Assembly (NCBI RefSeq): GCF_026626665.1
Contig: NZ_JAPNKE010000002.1
Location: 10,870,001-10,934,000, forward strand
DNA: 64,000 nucleotides
Reading direction: 5' to 3'
Origin: Nannocystis pusilla
GTDB lineage: Bacteria > Myxococcota_A > Polyangia > Nannocystales > Nannocystaceae
The notes under the pieces are model-generated. The model did no database searches. It was not told where the DNA came from and saw only the letters and a list, made by a program, of their open reading frames with translations. Below are positions 63,356 through 64,000 of this stretch, in pieces; positions within the stretch are counted from its first letter, which is position 1; the number at the start of each line of letters is the position of its first letter. A program made the position numbers and the translations under genes.

Positions 63356-64000
63356 CGCGACCTCGCGTCCTCGCGCGGGCGGGCGCGCCAGCGCACCAGC
63401 TCGCGCTCCTGCTCGACGGCGAAGCGGCGCCGGCCGAGCACGTCGTTGAGGATCACGGCGGAGCGCCAGGCCATCAGGCTGAGCTGCGACTCGGCGATCC
63501 CATGGGTCGTGCGGCCGCCGTTGACGATGTAGAGGCGGCCGTCGCCGGGTCGGCGGCGGCGCAGCTCGAAGTTGTTGTCGACCTGCAGGCCGCCGTGCTC
63601 GTCGCGCTCGAGCTCGGGCAGCAGCGACTCGATGCACGGCGGCAGGTGCTCGCGCAGGCCGGTGCAGAGGATGACGGTGTCGGCGGGGACGGCCTCGTGC
63701 TCGCCGTCGAGGTTGTTGCGGGTGTGCAGCTCGAAGCCGGCGCCGCGCGGGCTCAGCGACAAGAGCTCGCGGCCCGGCAGCAGCTCGACGCGCGGGCCGG
63801 AGCGCAGGGCGCCGAGCTGGTAGACGCGGTCGTGCAGCTCGCGCAGGGTCGACAGCGAGATGCCGTCGCCGGCCAGCTTGTGGCGGGCCAGCAGCGACTG
63901 CCGGCGCGGCCGGTCGAGCTCGTGGAAGGCGGCGACGAAGCCGGGCGTGAACAGGTGGTTGGTGAACGGGCTCTCGTCGAGCGGCTCGAAGTTGAGGCGG
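63352..64000 (-). CDS. Lysine/ornithine N-monooxygenase, 3' part
   Basis: The last 215 or so residues of an IucD/PvdA/SidA-type flavin monooxygenase; the 5' part lies outside the window. Features are NFEPLDESPFTNHLFTPGFV, ISLSTLRELHDRVYQLG, VILCTGLREHLPP (the ATGY-like flavin motif), and FELRRRRPGDGRLYIVNGGR with HGIAESQLSLMAWRSAVIL. These enzymes hydroxylate the side-chain amine of lysine or ornithine as the first step to a hydroxamate siderophore. The stop overlaps the PepSY gene as ATGA. Which amine is used cannot be told from this part. Confidence 0.88.
   Translation of the reverse strand, partial: RLNFEPLDESPFTNHLFTPGFVAAFHELDRPRRQSLLARHKLAGDGISLSTLRELHDRVYQLGALRSGPRVELLPGRELLSLSPRGAGFELHTRNNLDGEHEAVPADTVILCTGLREHLPPCIESLLPELERDEHGGLQVDNNFELRRRRPGDGRLYIVNGGRTTHGIAESQLSLMAWRSAVILNDVLGRRRFAVEQERELVRWRARPREDARSR

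Overview
The window is very GC-rich bacterial DNA with few gaps. Several features point to a myxobacterium of the Nannocystis/Enhygromyxa type: many lipoproteins with a lipobox followed by a long Thr/Ser/Gly-rich linker, Cys-rich lipoproteins, an ADYC-domain protein, two large membrane-anchored Ser/Thr kinases (one with a beta-propeller, one with TPR repeats), two ECF-type sigma factors, a PPP-family phosphatase, and a cytochrome b fused to c-type heme domains. This assignment is inference from gene content; there is no rRNA or tRNA gene in the window to test it.

Layout. 0-5.6 kb: a Tat-exported DUF1501 protein with a lipoprotein, then panB-panC (pantothenate synthesis). 5.7-8 kb: groES-groEL behind a sigma70-type promoter with a CIRCE-like operator, closed by two tandem terminators. 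8-15.4 kb: an SDR enzyme, an envelope protein/ECF sigma/anti-sigma-like trio, a UbiB-type kinase and several lipoproteins. 16-19.4 kb: omega-amidase plus a glutamine/methionine-type aminotransferase, divergent from a second aminotransferase. 19.6-28.1 kb: a surface-sugar cluster (PP-loop enzyme, GT4 glycosyltransferase, CDP-glucose synthase rfbF, a 4,6-dehydratase, a second epimerase, a methyltransferase and a Wzx-type flippase) that runs on into a sigma factor and a kinase/beta-propeller gene. 31.9-34 kb: a GIDE-domain membrane protein and a PanE-like reductase. 34-35.8 kb: a less GC-rich island with two paralogous small secreted Cys proteins. 35.9-40.2 kb: methyltransferase, GT2 glycosyltransferase, fumarase C and a quinone-reductase-like MDR enzyme. 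41.8-46.5 kb: manA, Rieske protein plus fused cytochrome b/c, and an ADYC lipoprotein. 46.6-55.3 kb: a kinase-TPR protein, a PPP phosphatase with an N-terminal helical domain, and a lipoprotein carrying two truncated-hemoglobin-like domains and a P-type C-terminal domain. 55.6-64 kb: a small HTH protein, an amidase, an MBL hydrolase, mraY-murD, and the end of a siderophore-type operon (N-hydroxylase and a PepSY membrane protein).

Two window-wide signals stand out. First, a short palindrome with core TGTCC-N4-GGACA, usually flanked by CA/TG or C/G, recurs dozens of times in genes and in gaps, and seems to arise by substitution within existing sequence rather than by insertion. Second, at least 17 otherwise normal genes, including murD and cytochrome b, are split by one small indel (two in some cases). 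Most read as loss of one base in a homopolymer or of two bases in a CG-dinucleotide run, which points to assembly error rather than gene decay; such genes are annotated as single spans here.
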